From assembly GCA_051294375.1 (NCBI GenBank), contig CM119271.1:11861896-11925895 (forward strand): 64,000 bases of DNA, read 5' to 3'. The notes under the pieces were generated by a model. It did no database searches. It was not told where the DNA came from and saw nothing but the letters and a program-made list of their open reading frames with translations. Shown one piece after another: positions 53,067 to 64,000 of this stretch (position 1 is the stretch's first letter; each line of letters starts with the position of its first letter). This DNA is from Paraspadella gotoi. Taxonomy: Eukaryota; Chaetognatha. Made by a program: the position numbers and the translations under genes.

Positions 53067-53497
53067 CTAATGGGATACGAATTCCGAGAATAAAAAAAAA
53101 ACAAAAAACAATTATTTCTTGCGCCTTTTTTCCATTGGAGAATTAATTAATTAATCAATTAATTAATTAATTAACACGTTTAACGAAATAAGAAAAAAAA
53201 AGAACAAAGTAAAAACTTCCGGTAAAAAAAAAAACTTGTAGGGGCATGCGGCTTTTCACGGATGCCAGCAACAGGTTCGTAGTGAAAAAACATAATTAAT
53301 CACTCGAGATTTTATTTCGGGGGGGGGAACGCTGGACTCTGTAAGACTTTTTTTTTTTGGTTCAAATTCGCCAATCATCTTCTTTTTTGACGAAAAAAAA
53401 AAACAACATATTCTTGAGAAAAAAAATTTAAATTGAGCAAAATTGGATCTTGTAAAAAAATATTAGTAATTTAGGCAAAAATCTAATGATATAGCGA

Positions 53498-53932
53498 TGT
53501 GAGACGACAGAGAGAGACCACAGAGAGACGAGGACGGAGAGAGAAGAAAGAGGGAAGCAGAGGAGGAGAGACGGAGGGGGACGAAGAGACAGAGAGAGAA
53601 AGAGGGAGAGGAGGGGAGCAGAGAGAGACAGGAGAAGAGAGAAGAGAGAGAGAGAGAGGGAGACAGAGAGAGACAAAGAAGAGAGAGAGAAAGAGAGAGA
53701 GAGAGGAGAAGGAGAAGAGAGAGACAGAGAGAAGAAAAAAGGGGGAGAGAAAAGGAGAAAGAGAGAGACAGAGAGAGAAAGAGAGAGAAAGAGAGAGAAA
53801 GAGAGAGAAAGAGAGAGACAGAGAGAGAAAGAGAGAGACAGAGAGAGACAGAAGAGAAAGGAAAGAGAGAGGACAGAGAGAAGAAAGATCGATCGAGAAA
53901 CGAGAGAGAAAGAGAGAGACAGAGAGAGAAAG
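53498..53932. repeat. GA-rich low-complexity region
   Basis: About 435 bp of AGAG with GACAGAGAGA and GAAAGAGAGA words, the strand complement in style of the 52434-52910 tract. Confidence 0.85.
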
Positions 53933-54627
53933 GCCCTTTACCGATTGAACGCTGAAAAATGGTCGCGTATATTTTTTTTTTTCACGTAAACGTGTAAAAT
54001 GTTTTTCAATTTGACAAATCAAGCCGTCAGTAGAAACTACATAAATCATTCGAAGATAATAAACAATCTATTATAAGTTCAAGTCGTAAATAAACAATTA
54101 AATAAATAAACATTAAACAAGTTCTGATATCCAACTAACAATGATTAAATAATTTCATCAATAAACGTTAAACAAAAATTTTCTCTCACAAACCATCGAT
54201 CGTTGAGCATAAAATATCGTTTATCGATAAATAATAATTAATTTCTGATATATTTCTAATAAATTATCGCGATGTATGTATATTATAGTACATACATACT
54301 ACATAGGGTTTCATTCTTCCAAGAAGCTTTTTCCTTATTTCTTTTCAATCATATTTTTCTCCCTCTTTTAAAATTTATTTCCTTTAAAAACGAGTTTTAA
54401 TTAAAAATTAATTGAATAACAACAACAACAAAGAAACAAAAACGAATCACCCCCCCCCGCACGGGGTGAGAACTATTAACCGACAATCCCCATCGCCCGA
54501 TAACTCGACAATCTGATTATCCGACAGTCCGTCTCTTTCACGTCGGTCGGACAGACAGACAGACCTCACCGATGTCCATTCACGACAGAAGATGCCTCTC
54601 ACCGCCCATGTGAAGGAAGTTGACCTA

Positions 54628-54630
<3 letters not shown>

Positions 54631-54668
<38 letters not shown>
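54631..54668. repeat. (CT)n microsatellite
   Basis: About 37 bp of CT, following a GGTCGGACAGACAGACAG stretch at about 54543. Confidence 0.9.
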
Positions 54669-55191
54669 AGATTAGGAAAAATAAATTATATTTTTTTAAA
54701 GAATTTAGGTTCCTCGGTTCCTTAATTAGTGTTAGCCTATCTCAGTAAGGTGGGTAAAAATTTGAATCGAGAACCTGAGCAAATGAAAATTTAGACTTTT
54801 TTACAAAACGTGAATAGACAAATAAATTTTAAGTTTTTAACATGACCCTATGTATTATATAATAATTTTTTAATATATATTTATAAATAATAAAGGCTAA
54901 TAATAATAAGTTTACTTATTTTTTTGTTTCATTTTTAGTATTTTGTTGTATTCTTAATGTTATGAAGTTGGTTCTACTAATATAAAACCAACAATAATTT
55001 TTTGTTGTTTTCTTTTGTGTTTTATTTATTGTTTTGCTTTGTTCATTATTATGTTTTTTTTTGCCGCTAAATCGACTCAAACTTTTTCTTTCTTTTAATT
55101 ATATTTTCTTCTCTTTTTTGCTCAAAAAACAATATTTTTTATTTCATTTTTTTTGTCTCATTTTTTTTATTTCACCTTTTCTCTCTTTTTT

Positions 55192-55341
55192 TTCTCACTC
55201 TCTCTCAATCTCTCTCTCTCTCTCTCTCTCACTCTCTCTCTCTATGTCTACTAGGTCGTCTATGACTCTGTCTCTCTCTATCTCTCATTCTCTCCCTCTC
55301 TGTGTTATTCTCACGGTTTTTTCTTTTCCGTCGCCCTTTCA

Positions 55342-55398
<57 letters not shown>
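55192..55398. repeat. CT cluster followed by (GA)n
   Basis: CT-rich DNA (55192-55305) and an uninterrupted GA tract (55345-55398) in opposite polarity. Confidence 0.88.
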
Positions 55399-55400
<2 letters not shown>

Positions 55401-55813
55401 TCATTCCTTTCCTTTTTTTTCTTCGTCTTCTGCCTCAAATTAGCAGCGAGATTATTTTTTGGTCGTTTTAAGAAATTCCTTCGTTCGTTCGTTAAGTCGC
55501 TCTTTCGTTCGTAAACATTAACAGTAATCCATTCTTATTTTTAAATTTATTAATTTCAAACCATTTTTAGCTTTTTGTCTTCCATTTTGATCCTTACTTT
55601 TTCCATTTTTTCCCCATTTCAATCCCCCGACATTCCCTTTTTCAACATCGCCACGTCGGATTCCGAAAATCTTTTGTTCGTCCCTCTACTTTTCCTCCCG
55701 CGACTCGTGGCGCCTCTTCAGGTAAGTTTCTCAACTCGGTGACAACAAATGAACAATGTATTAAATAAACAACTTATTTTTTATCTTTTTTTTTCCTTTA
55801 CGAATGAAATGGA

Positions 55814-55816
<3 letters not shown>

Positions 55817-55876
<60 letters not shown>

Positions 55877-56062
55877 AGAACAAAATAAAATAAAAAAAAC
55901 TATGTTTTTGGAACGAGAGAGTTTTCAAAAGTCGTTAGGCGATTTATAACCAAAACTGTTTGTTGAAAGAATGAGAGCGAGGGGGACAAAGGGAGAAAGA
56001 GAGAGGGAGAGGGAGAGAGAGAGAGACGGGAGAGAGGGAGGGTGAGAGAGAGAGAGGGGGGG
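55817..56062. repeat. (GA)n and GA-rich cluster
   Basis: A 56-bp GA tract (55817-55872) and GA/GGGA-rich DNA (55975-56062). Confidence 0.88.
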
Positions 56063-56812
56063 TGAAGGAGGGACGACGACCACAACTCATTAAACGCGCA
56101 AAAAGAGTTGTTACAATTCGTTTAAATTCGTTGTAAGAGGATTTTGACCGCGAAAATAAGGAAAGGCTTATTAGGGAATAAAAAATTCACTTCTTGGTGC
56201 CGATTGGAGTAACCGATTTGTGAAAGGAAAAACCTTTTGTTAAAAAGTTACGTTGTGCAAAAAACAACGAAAGGAAAAGAAGTTTGCGTGGAATACATTG
56301 TAAATGATTATTTTTTTGTAAATAATAAATAATAATAAATAATAAGGTTTTTCCGGTAATGAACATAGTTTTTATAAAACTTACCGTATTCAACTTTTTC
56401 ACAAATAGATAGATAGAGAGAATCAAAGAGAGGGAGTTAGACACTGACCCGCTATCAATCTAATTTTCCGTGAGAGACGGACGGACAGACGGACAGACGG
56501 ACAGACGGAAGGACGGACGTACGGACAAATTCCCAAAATTGGATCGACGGAGAAGAAAACAAAACAATTTTAAATGAATTTAATGAATCAACTTCATTCG
56601 TGAGAGTTTGGATTCTCCGTCTCATTTAATTAAAATCTTTTTCTTTCACTCACTTCTCTAATCCTATCTATTCGTCACCTGTCTATTCAACTATCTTTTC
56701 TCCCTTCATTTCCTATCTTCACTTACTTTTCTCTTACATCTCCCTCCTCCTCCTCCTCCTCCTCCTCCTTCCGGTCGTAAATAAAAAAACGCCTCGTTCG
56801 TCTTCCGCCCAC

Positions 56813-56880
56813 GCCCCGGCGTCCACCGGCGTCTACCGTCGTCTACCGGCGTCGCCCGGCGTCGCCCGGCATTTAAACCG
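56813..56880. repeat. 10-bp GC-rich minisatellite
   Basis: About six units of the CGGCGTCTAC/CGGCGTCGCC type, directly after a (TCC)n tract (56744-56770) and inside a CpG-rich block that runs to about 56930. This could be a promoter-like island, but no exon is visible near it. Confidence 0.75.
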
Positions 56881-57432
56881 CCGCTTTTCGGAGTCGTGAG
56901 GGCTTCCTAGAAAAAAAAAGGAGGGCGCGGCACTTTTTTCCATCGATGCCCCCTTGCTGCGGCTCCTGAAGCAGCGAACTAAAACACACGCATAAAACTT
57001 GCCCCATTTGCTGCTTCCATCGTCGCTTTATGCGTCACTCACTCACTCGCAACTGCTTCCTCCATCGTTCAAATTATCGTCGTCGTTTCTGTCGATCTCG
57101 ATCCTGACCGATGAGTCACCCAGCAAGCCAGATTTTTGTTGTTGTAAAAGTATCGTAGGGAAAGACAACCCTAATCTCTAACCCTAATCTCTATCCTTTA
57201 ATCTAACCTTACCCCGAACCGAAACCCTAAACAATCCATCATTCAAATTATCTCGTTTTTGTCGATCCCGATCCTGACTCTGAGTTATCCAGCCAGAGAG
57301 AGAGAAAGCGAGAAAGATTCGCTGCTCCATCAGACGGCAAGGGGGCATCGAAGAGCATTTCGCCCATAATTTTCCGCTCGGGAAACAAGATGAGAAAAAA
57401 ACATTAAATTTGTATCTTTTATATTTCATATC

Positions 57433-57565
57433 TAACTCGATGATTCAACATGATTGGTCAATTTAACTCGGCGATTCAACATGATTGGTCAATTTAACTC
57501 GGCGATTTAACCTGGTTGGTCAATTTAACTCGGTTGTTGAACGTGATTGGTCAATTTTTTCCACC
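57433..57565. repeat. 31-bp tandem repeat x4 carrying ATTGGTCAATT
   Basis: Four units, each with AACTCG, a TTCAAC-like word and GATTGGTCAATTT, so ATTGG boxes recur every 31 bp. The array recurs in damaged form near 63140-63255. Confidence 0.9.
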
Positions 57566-57616
57566 AATCGTATTCTCTCAGCTTCTTTACTTCTAACGCC
57601 GATTTGGGCATTATTT

Positions 57617-58013
57617 TCCAAGAACGTCCCCATTTAATCTAAAATTCGGAATTAGGTTAATTTTTAAAGTTAAAGATTAGGTTAAAAGTTAAGGATAAGG
57701 CAAGTGATTAAGGTTAGGTTAAGTTAGGTTAGGTTAGTGATTAGAGTTAAAAATTAGTATTAAGGATTATGGTTTAAGATAAAGGGTGAGGTTTAAAAAT
57801 TAAGCATAAAGGTTTAAGGTTAACAATATAGTATTAAGGATTAAGGTTTAAGATGAAGGGTGAGGTTTAAAAATTAAGATTTAGGGTTTAGGATATGGTT
57901 ATTGGTTAGAGTTTGAATTAGATTTAGGGATTAGGTTTTAGGACTGGGTAATATATTTAAATTAAATATTAAGATTAAAATTTGAAATGGGGCGCTCTGA
58001 GAAAAGAGCGCCC
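57617..58013. mobile_element. Telomere-like repeat element, family B copy 2
   Basis: The left end AGAACGTCCCCATTTAATCT and the right end, whose reverse complement reads AGAGCGCCCCATTT, are similar inverted termini. Between them lies about 340 bp of degenerate AAGGTTAGGTT/GGATTAAGG units. The right end also folds as a 9-bp hairpin (57990-58013). Confidence 0.55.
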
Positions 58014-58465
58014 AGGTTGGGTTCACTCTAACTGCCGAAATTTACAAAGAAATAGGAATAGAGAGTTAGAGAGGTTGAGGTCCCAAAAATTAGAAGGGTG
58101 ACCCAATTATATTCTCGTTCCCTTTTATCAACTGACATCTACCTATTTTCTTCCCTAAATTCTTCAACCGACTAATCTTCCACCCTCCGTTCTCCCACTA
58201 ATCTTCCTCTCCTTTTCCAACTTCTGTTCTCTCAACTCCTATTCTTCCACCTCTCATTTTCCCTCCTTTCTTATCGCCACCCTATTGTTCTTCCACCCTC
58301 CTTTCTCTCACTCGCCCCCCGGTTCTTCCATTCTCCCATCGCGCCACCAAATCGTTCTTCCGCCCATCAACCGATTTTTTCTCCCAACTTTACGGTTTCC
58401 TTAGTTTTTTTTTATTTATTCCTTTTTCGCGTTCGTTCGTCTCTAACGTTTCCACCATATGGAGG

Positions 58466-58485
58466 ACACTCTCTCTCTTTCTCTC

Positions 58486-58537
<52 letters not shown>
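58466..58537. repeat. (CT)n microsatellite
   Basis: About 70 bp of CT with one TTT interruption. Confidence 0.9.
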
Positions 58538-58539
<2 letters not shown>

Positions 58540-59227
58540 CTTCGGTCCATATTGTTGAAGCTTAAAAAAACAAGAGAAAAGACAAGAAAAAAAGTCAACA
58601 CTGGAAGAGGGTGGGTGGGGCCGCATCGCACAGCGCCGCTTCACGCCGCACCGCACAGCACCGCGCGGAGTTGGCGACGACATCTTGCGGGGGAAATAAA
58701 TGGGGGGGGAACGTCGGAAGAGGATAGAGACGAACGGATGCGATTATTGGCGTCGCTGTTTTCGGAAATTTCATTTTAACTAAATCCTTTTTTAAAACGA
58801 TTTTAAAAATTTTAAAATAAACCAAAAAAACTAAAATTTAATAATTAATTTATATTGATAAATACGTATTTATTTGATTTTTTAAAAGTTATACAATTGA
58901 TAAGACTAACCAAAAAACAAAACATTTGCGTTAGTAATCTATTTTAAATCCTACACTTGTGCCCGGATAAATGTCACAAATCAATTCAAAAAAGCTTTTT
59001 CTAAATATAATTTTTTTTCTTTATATCTTATCAATGCGATTAAGAAAATCATGAAATAAATAATAAATAAATAAATAAATAAATAATAAATCATCAAATA
59101 AATAATGCATGAATATTGAATAATTACGGAATTCTCTCTCGATTTACGATGGAATAAAAAATATTCGTGCCTTTTTTTTTCATATTCGATTTCTGTGTTT
59201 CGTATTTATCATTCAAAATCAGAGGTA

Positions 59228-59363
<136 letters not shown>

Positions 59364-59779
59364 AAAACAACAACAACGACAGAATTGTTCTTACAGTTTT
59401 TTTTGTTTTTTTTAAATCTCAAAAATCTTAGTCTAAAAAATCTTACTCTTGTAATCCTAATTTAAGACCTCTTTTCTATCTTTATCTCTATATTTTCTAT
59501 CTCTTTCATCTTTTCTATCATTATCTCTCATTTTCTAATCTTCTCTCTTTTCTACACTTTCTCCTCTTCCTCTTCCTCCCTCTCCTCACAGCGTGATTCC
59601 CTCACCAATGGCGAATATAATAATCGGCCAAAAAAATTCACAGCTGGTGACGAGACTTTTTCTCGCTCACGTCACCGCCCCCCCTTCCCCTTCACCTCCC
59701 CCCGATCTCGATCCCCACCCGGCGAGTAAGTCGCCATTTTCTCGCGATCTCTTCGACCACCCGCTTGCGTCCCTCTGCG

Positions 59780-60350
59780 CTCTCGACGCTATCAGCGCTC
59801 GCGACGCTCTCGGCACGTTCGGCGCTCGCGTCCCTCTGGGCGCTCTCAGCGCTATTAGCGCTCTCAATGCTCTCGACGCTATCGGCACTATCAGTGCTCT
59901 AAGCGTACTTAATGCTGCTTGTCTCACTCTCAGCTGTTTTCACACTTTCAACACTTGGAAATCTCGGCTCTCTCAACACTATTGGCACTCTCAACGCTTA
60001 GGACTCTTTCGGCGCTCTCAGCACTATTGTCACTCTCAGAGCTAACAGCACTCTAAACGCTCTCAGACTGCACAGCACTCAAACGCTCTCAGAGCTAACA
60101 GCACTCTAAACGCTCTCAGAGCTAACAGCACTCATAAACGCTCTCAGAGCTAACAGCACTCTAAACGCTCTCCAGAGCGTCTAACAGCACCTCATCTATA
60201 ACGCTCTCAAGCTAAACAGCACTCTAAACGCTCTCAGAAGCTAACGAGCACCTTCTTAAACGCTTCAGACTCACACTTCTACAACGCTTCAACTAACAGA
60301 CTCTAAACGCTACTTCATGATGTAACAGCACTCTAAACGCTCTCAGAGCT
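59780..60350. repeat. Minisatellite of CTCTCAGCGCT / AGAGCTAACAGCACTC units
   Basis: The left part (59780-60010) is a 9-12 bp GC-rich pattern. From 60040 it becomes a 27-bp unit containing CTAACAGCACTC and AAACGCTCTC, about eight copies, with many single-base indels after about 60170. Confidence 0.85.
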
Positions 60351-60512
60351 CTCTCCCGCTTCCCTTCCCCCCCCAGGTTCATATGTGTTTTTTTTTTCAA
60401 CGATATCCATCTGGACTTAGTGTTTTTCCTTTTCGAGTCTTTTTTGACCAAATTCCGTGAAGCGCGTGATATATTTCGATCCAATCACGTGAATTTTGTT
60501 TTTTTTTTAGGG

Positions 60513-60563
60513 GGAGGAGTAATTCTCCTCCGAAGGTAGCGCAGTTGTCGCTTTACCTCTCCC
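60513..60563. repeat. Perfect 7-bp palindrome plus A-box-like sequence
   Basis: GGAGGAG-TAATT-CTCCTCC (60513-60531) is followed by TAGCGCAGTTG (60537-60547), close to a polymerase III A box, inside a second imperfect hairpin (AGGTAGCG...CGCTTTACCT). No good B box follows. Confidence 0.4.
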
Positions 60564-60597
60564 CGGCGCGGTTTTCCGAAAGCAACTCATTTGCGTT

Positions 60598-61050
60598 CCT
60601 TAACCCTGTGCTTAATTTAAACTCAAATATCTAACTCTAATTTTTTAATAGATATTTGATTTATTCCTTAACCATTTTCTTTAACCTTAATTCTTAATTC
60701 CCTAACCTTATCTACTAACCTGAAATACTAATCTTTAACCTTAATTCTTAATTCCCTAACCTTATCTACTAATTTTTAACCTTAATTTTTAATTCCCTAA
60801 CCTTATCTACTAACCTGAAATACTAATCTTTAACCGTAATTCTTAATTCCCTAACCTCATTTACTAACCTAAAATACTAATCTTTAACCTTATTCCTCAA
60901 TCAAATTTTTAAACCAAATTTATAACCTAATCTTCAACCCGAATCCCTAACCTTATCCCTAACCTTATCCCTAACCTTATCCCCCACCCTTAACCTTCGA
61001 CCTTAATTCTCAATTTAAGATGAAATGTGGCGTTTTGGTTAAATAAGGCC
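60598..61050. mobile_element. Telomere-like repeat element, family B copy 3 (inverted)
   Basis: Degenerate CCTTAATTCTTAATTCCCTAACC units with a longer period of roughly 55-60 bp. The right end, read on the minus strand, is AAACGCCACATTTCATCTTA, matching the left end of copy 1 in style. Non-coding. Confidence 0.5.
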
Positions 61051-61421
61051 AAAGATGCGCTGCCTCATTCACCATATGTTGCGCAACGTCGCTGGGATTG
61101 GCAGGGCAAGGCAGGGCAGGGTAGGGCACGACAGGGCAAGGAAGCTATAATTGTAGTCAAGAACTGAAGATGCGCGTGGAATGCAGGTATTTGGTTCGTA
61201 TCATATGTAAGAGTGTTTTATTATGACAAAAACCGTTTGTTAACTTAAGTTATAAACGTATAGACAATTATAGAGCGAAAGATTTTATCTGTCTTTTCAT
61301 TTTAATTTTATTTCTATCATCGTTAATACAATTTTGAGACCCTTTTATCCCTTTGACAAGACGAAGGCGAAAGACCCTAAACTCTTTGTCCTTTATTTGT
61401 TTTGACCTTTAACCAATGAGT

Positions 61422-61535
<114 letters not shown>

Positions 61536-61795
61536 ATTTCTCTCTCTAATTTCTCAAAAAAACGAAATCCCGGATTCCCTGGCCTCGTTATTAATTCGTT
61601 AACGATTCATTAAGGATTGATGAACGGTTTCTTAGGGATTCGTTAGCGATTGGTAAGCCATATTGCCTAACGATACATTAGTTATTCATTATCAATTGGT
61701 AATTATTCGTTAGCAAAGCCATTGACAACACGTCAGAGGACGTCGACCGGAATCAGTCACGCTTTCGTCATCTGGTGAACAATTGTGATGCGGTC

Positions 61796-61990
61796 ATTGA
61801 CCACAATGCCCTTAATGACCATGATGCCCATAATGACCATGATGCCCACAATGACCAGGACGCCCTTAATGACCACAATGACCATGATGTCCTTAATGAC
61901 CATAATGACCATGATGCCCACAATGATCACAATGATCATAATGACCCCAATACCCTTAATCAACATAATGACCACAATGACCAGGATGCC
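61796..61990. repeat. 9/18-bp minisatellite (AATGACCATGATGCCC type)
   Basis: About twenty imperfect 9-bp units of AATGACCAT/GATGCCCAC. Both strands stay open because the unit length is a multiple of three; no other coding evidence exists. Confidence 0.9.
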
Positions 61991-62165
61991 CACGTTCTAT
62001 CCTTCGCCGTCATCTGTCACAAAAAATTCGCCGTCATCATCTGCCGAAACTGAAGTGTCATTTTTCTTCATTAGTCATCACCGCTAATGTATAATTGTAC
62101 TTAATTACACCTTTCTATATTAAAGCCAATAACTTTGTATAATCTTGTTATATATATATATATTC

Positions 62166-62194
62166 TTCCTTCTCTCTTCTCTCTCTTCCTCTCT

Positions 62195-62232
<38 letters not shown>
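62166..62232. repeat. CT-rich microsatellite
   Basis: CT dinucleotides with TTCT and CCT interruptions, following (TA)n at 62151-62162. Confidence 0.88.
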
Positions 62233-62233
<1 letters not shown>

Positions 62234-62483
62234 ACAACAAACGAGTGGGTTGACTCGAAGATTCAGTCTGGATTCTTGTCCATATGGTAAAAGCGCCTTC
62301 CAACGCTAGCGCCTCCTCCTCCTCTTCTCTCTCCCACGTGACACGCGCTTTTTCTCGCTCTTTCCACCCATTGCTCTTTTCCTCCTTATAGAATCATAAC
62401 GGGTCTTCTCCTCTCCTCTTCCTTGTCGACTCCACCCCCCCTAGTATCTCTTTGGCCAGGTAAGCTCGCTCCGTCCCCCCTTT

Positions 62484-62695
62484 CTCTCTCTCTCTCTCTC
62501 TCGTCTCTGTCTCTTCTCTTTAGCCACGCCTACCTTTTTCCGACTCTCTCCCCTTTCTCTCTTTCACGCCTCTCGTCTATCTTCCCCCCCCTCCGAATTC
62601 ACGTGGCGCGGAATCCACGATGTGACTCTCTCTCTCTCTTTCTCTCTCTCTCGCTCTCTGCTTCTCTCTCGCTTCTCTCTTCTCTCTCTCGGTAC
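62484..62695. repeat. CT-rich cluster before the first gap
   Basis: Several short (CT)n tracts running up to the run of N. Confidence 0.85.
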
Positions 62696-62708
62696 CGTCA
62701 ACTTTTTT

Positions 62709-62733
62709 NNNNNNNNNNNNNNNNNNNNNNNNN
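62709..62733. other. Assembly gap (25 N)
   Basis: Run of exactly 25 N, a placeholder length rather than a measured gap. Confidence 1.
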
Positions 62734-62825
62734 CACGCGCTTTTTCTCGCTCTTTCCACCCATTGCTCTTCCTCCTCCTATAGAATCATAACGAGTCTTC
62801 TCCTCCTCCTCTTCCTTGTCGACTC

Positions 62826-62850
62826 NNNNNNNNNNNNNNNNNNNNNNNNN
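62826..62850. other. Assembly gap (25 N)
   Basis: Second run of exactly 25 N, separated from the first by a near copy of 62342-62432. Confidence 1.
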
Positions 62851-64000
62851 GTTGTAAAAGTATCGTAGGAAAGACAACCCTAATCTCTAACCCTAATCTC
62901 TATCCTTTAATCTAACCTTACCCCGAACCGAAACCCTAACAATCCATCATCAAATTATCTCGTTTTTGTCTCCGATCCTGACTCTGAGTTATCCAGCCGA
63001 GAAGAGACAAGCGAGGAACAGATTCGCTGCTCCATCAGACGGCAAGCGGGCCATCGACAGAGCATTCTCGCCCATAATTTTCCGCTCGGGAAGACAGATG
63101 AGAAAAAAAAATTAAATTTGTACTTTTATATTCATATTCTAACTCGATGATTCAACATGATTGGTCAATTTAACTCGGCGTTACAGATTGTCATAACCGG
63201 CCCCCGACTGGGTTGGTCAATTTAACTCGTTGATTGAACGTGATTGGTCAATTTTTTTCCACCAATCGTATTCTCTCGCTTCTTTACTTCTGAACGCCGA
63301 TTTGGGCATCTATTTCCAAGAACGCCCCATTTAATCTAAAAATTCGGCAATTAGAGTTATATCTTTTAAGTTAAAGATTAGGCTTAAAAGCTTAAGGATA
63401 AGGCAAGTGATTAAGGTTATAGGTTAAGTGTAGGTTAGTGTTAGTTGATCTAGAGTTAAAATATTTATTAAGGATTATGGTTTAGATAAAGGTGAGGTTT
63501 AAAAATTAAGCATAAAGGTTCTAAGTGTTAACAATTACTAGTATTAAGGATTAGGTTTAGATGAAGGGTGGGTTTTAAAAATTAAGATTTAGGGTTTAGA
63601 TATGGTTATTGCGGTTAGAGTTTGAATTAGATTTAAGGATTAGGTTTTAGGAACTGGCCCGGTAATATATTTAAAATTACAATATTAGATTAAGAATTTG
63701 AAAATGGGGCGCTCTGAGAAAATAGAGCGCCCAGTTGGGTTCACTCTACCTGCCGAAAGTCTTACAAAGAAATAGGAATAGAGAGTTAGAGAGGTTGAGT
63801 CCCAAAAAATTAGAAGGTGACCCAATATATTCTCGTTTCCCCTTTTATCAACTGACTCTACCTATCTTCTTCCTACTAAATTCTCAACCGACTAATCTTC
63901 CACCTCCGCGTTCTCCCACTAATCTTTCCTCTCCTTTTCCCAAACTCTGTTCTCTCAACTCTATTCTTCCACCCTCATTTTTCCCCTCCTTTCTTATCGC
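62851..64000 (+). repeat. Noisy second copy of 57141-58277
   Basis: Colinear with 57141-58277 from GTTGTAAAAGTATCGTAGG to the window end, but with dozens of one- to three-base indels and a short foreign insertion near 63181. It repeats the ATTGG array and the family B element. The indel-dominated pattern is typical of uncorrected long-read sequence. Confidence 0.9.

Noticed and set aside
59593-60045. 150-residue Ala/Leu/Ser-rich frame
   Set aside because: It follows the period of the 9-12 bp minisatellite and dissolves where the 27-bp units begin; treated as repeat-driven.
60535-60610. Possible tRNA gene starting GGTAGCGCAGTTG
   Set aside because: Only an A-box-like word is present; no B box, anticodon arm or acceptor stem can be drawn.
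61775-62053. 92-residue Asn/Asp/His repeat protein
   Set aside because: A 9-bp minisatellite stays open in all matching frames; no start context, splice sites or flanking coding sequence support a gene.

Overview
The window is nuclear DNA from a metazoan, probably an invertebrate bilaterian. It encodes animal-type proteins (a type II Golgi GalNAc-transferase with a lectin domain, a kekkon-like LRR-Ig receptor, PFKFB, SR splicing factor, TIP60) with GT-AG introns, mostly short. Coding sequence is GC-rich and rich in TCG/GTC-type triplets; spacers are AT-rich and full of microsatellites. The species cannot be named from the sequence.

From 1 to about 43.8 kb the window is gene-dense and strongly one-sided: every recognised gene except the phospholipid phosphatase at 6.7 kb lies on the minus strand. 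In + coordinate order: a first-exon fragment of an unknown gene leaving the left edge; ACTR6; a Tctex-type dynein light chain; an SRSF4/5/6-type splicing factor; PLPP (plus strand); KAT5/TIP60 (2 exons); a zinc-finger protein of about 25 fingers (2 exons); METAP2; GALNT10-like (6 exons); an unrecognised 492-residue repeat protein; PFKFB (11 exons); an LRR-Ig receptor; VPS37 (4 exons); a possible 71-residue secreted peptide; and a 1101-residue coiled-coil protein of unknown identity (2 exons). I rebuilt exon joins by hand, checking GT-AG ends, phase and family alignment. The products serve unrelated housekeeping roles (chromatin, dynein, splicing, N-terminal Met removal, O-glycosylation, glycolytic control, ESCRT-I), so no operon-like pathway is implied, although ACTR6 (SWR1/SRCAP) and KAT5 (TIP60 complex) both act in H2A.Z/H4 chromatin remodelling.

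From 43.8 to 64 kb I see no convincing protein-coding gene. This stretch holds long (GA)n/(CT)n tracts, minisatellites, degenerate TTAGGG/TTAAGG-like elements with inverted ends, a perfect 27-bp inverted repeat, a CpG-rich block with three ATTGG (inverted CCAAT) boxes, and two 25-N gaps flanked by noisy second copies of nearby sequence, which look like assembly artefacts.

The most unusual signal concerns introns. In four of 21 reconstructed introns a short tandem repeat straddles the splice junction, so the exon edge together with its donor or acceptor has been copied 2 to 5 times into the intron (GALNT10 intron 5, PFKFB introns 2 and 3, VPS37 intron 1). In several others the donor lies at the edge of a simple repeat. 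This suggests recurrent slippage or tandem duplication at exon-intron borders in this lineage, and creates arrays of decoy splice sites.
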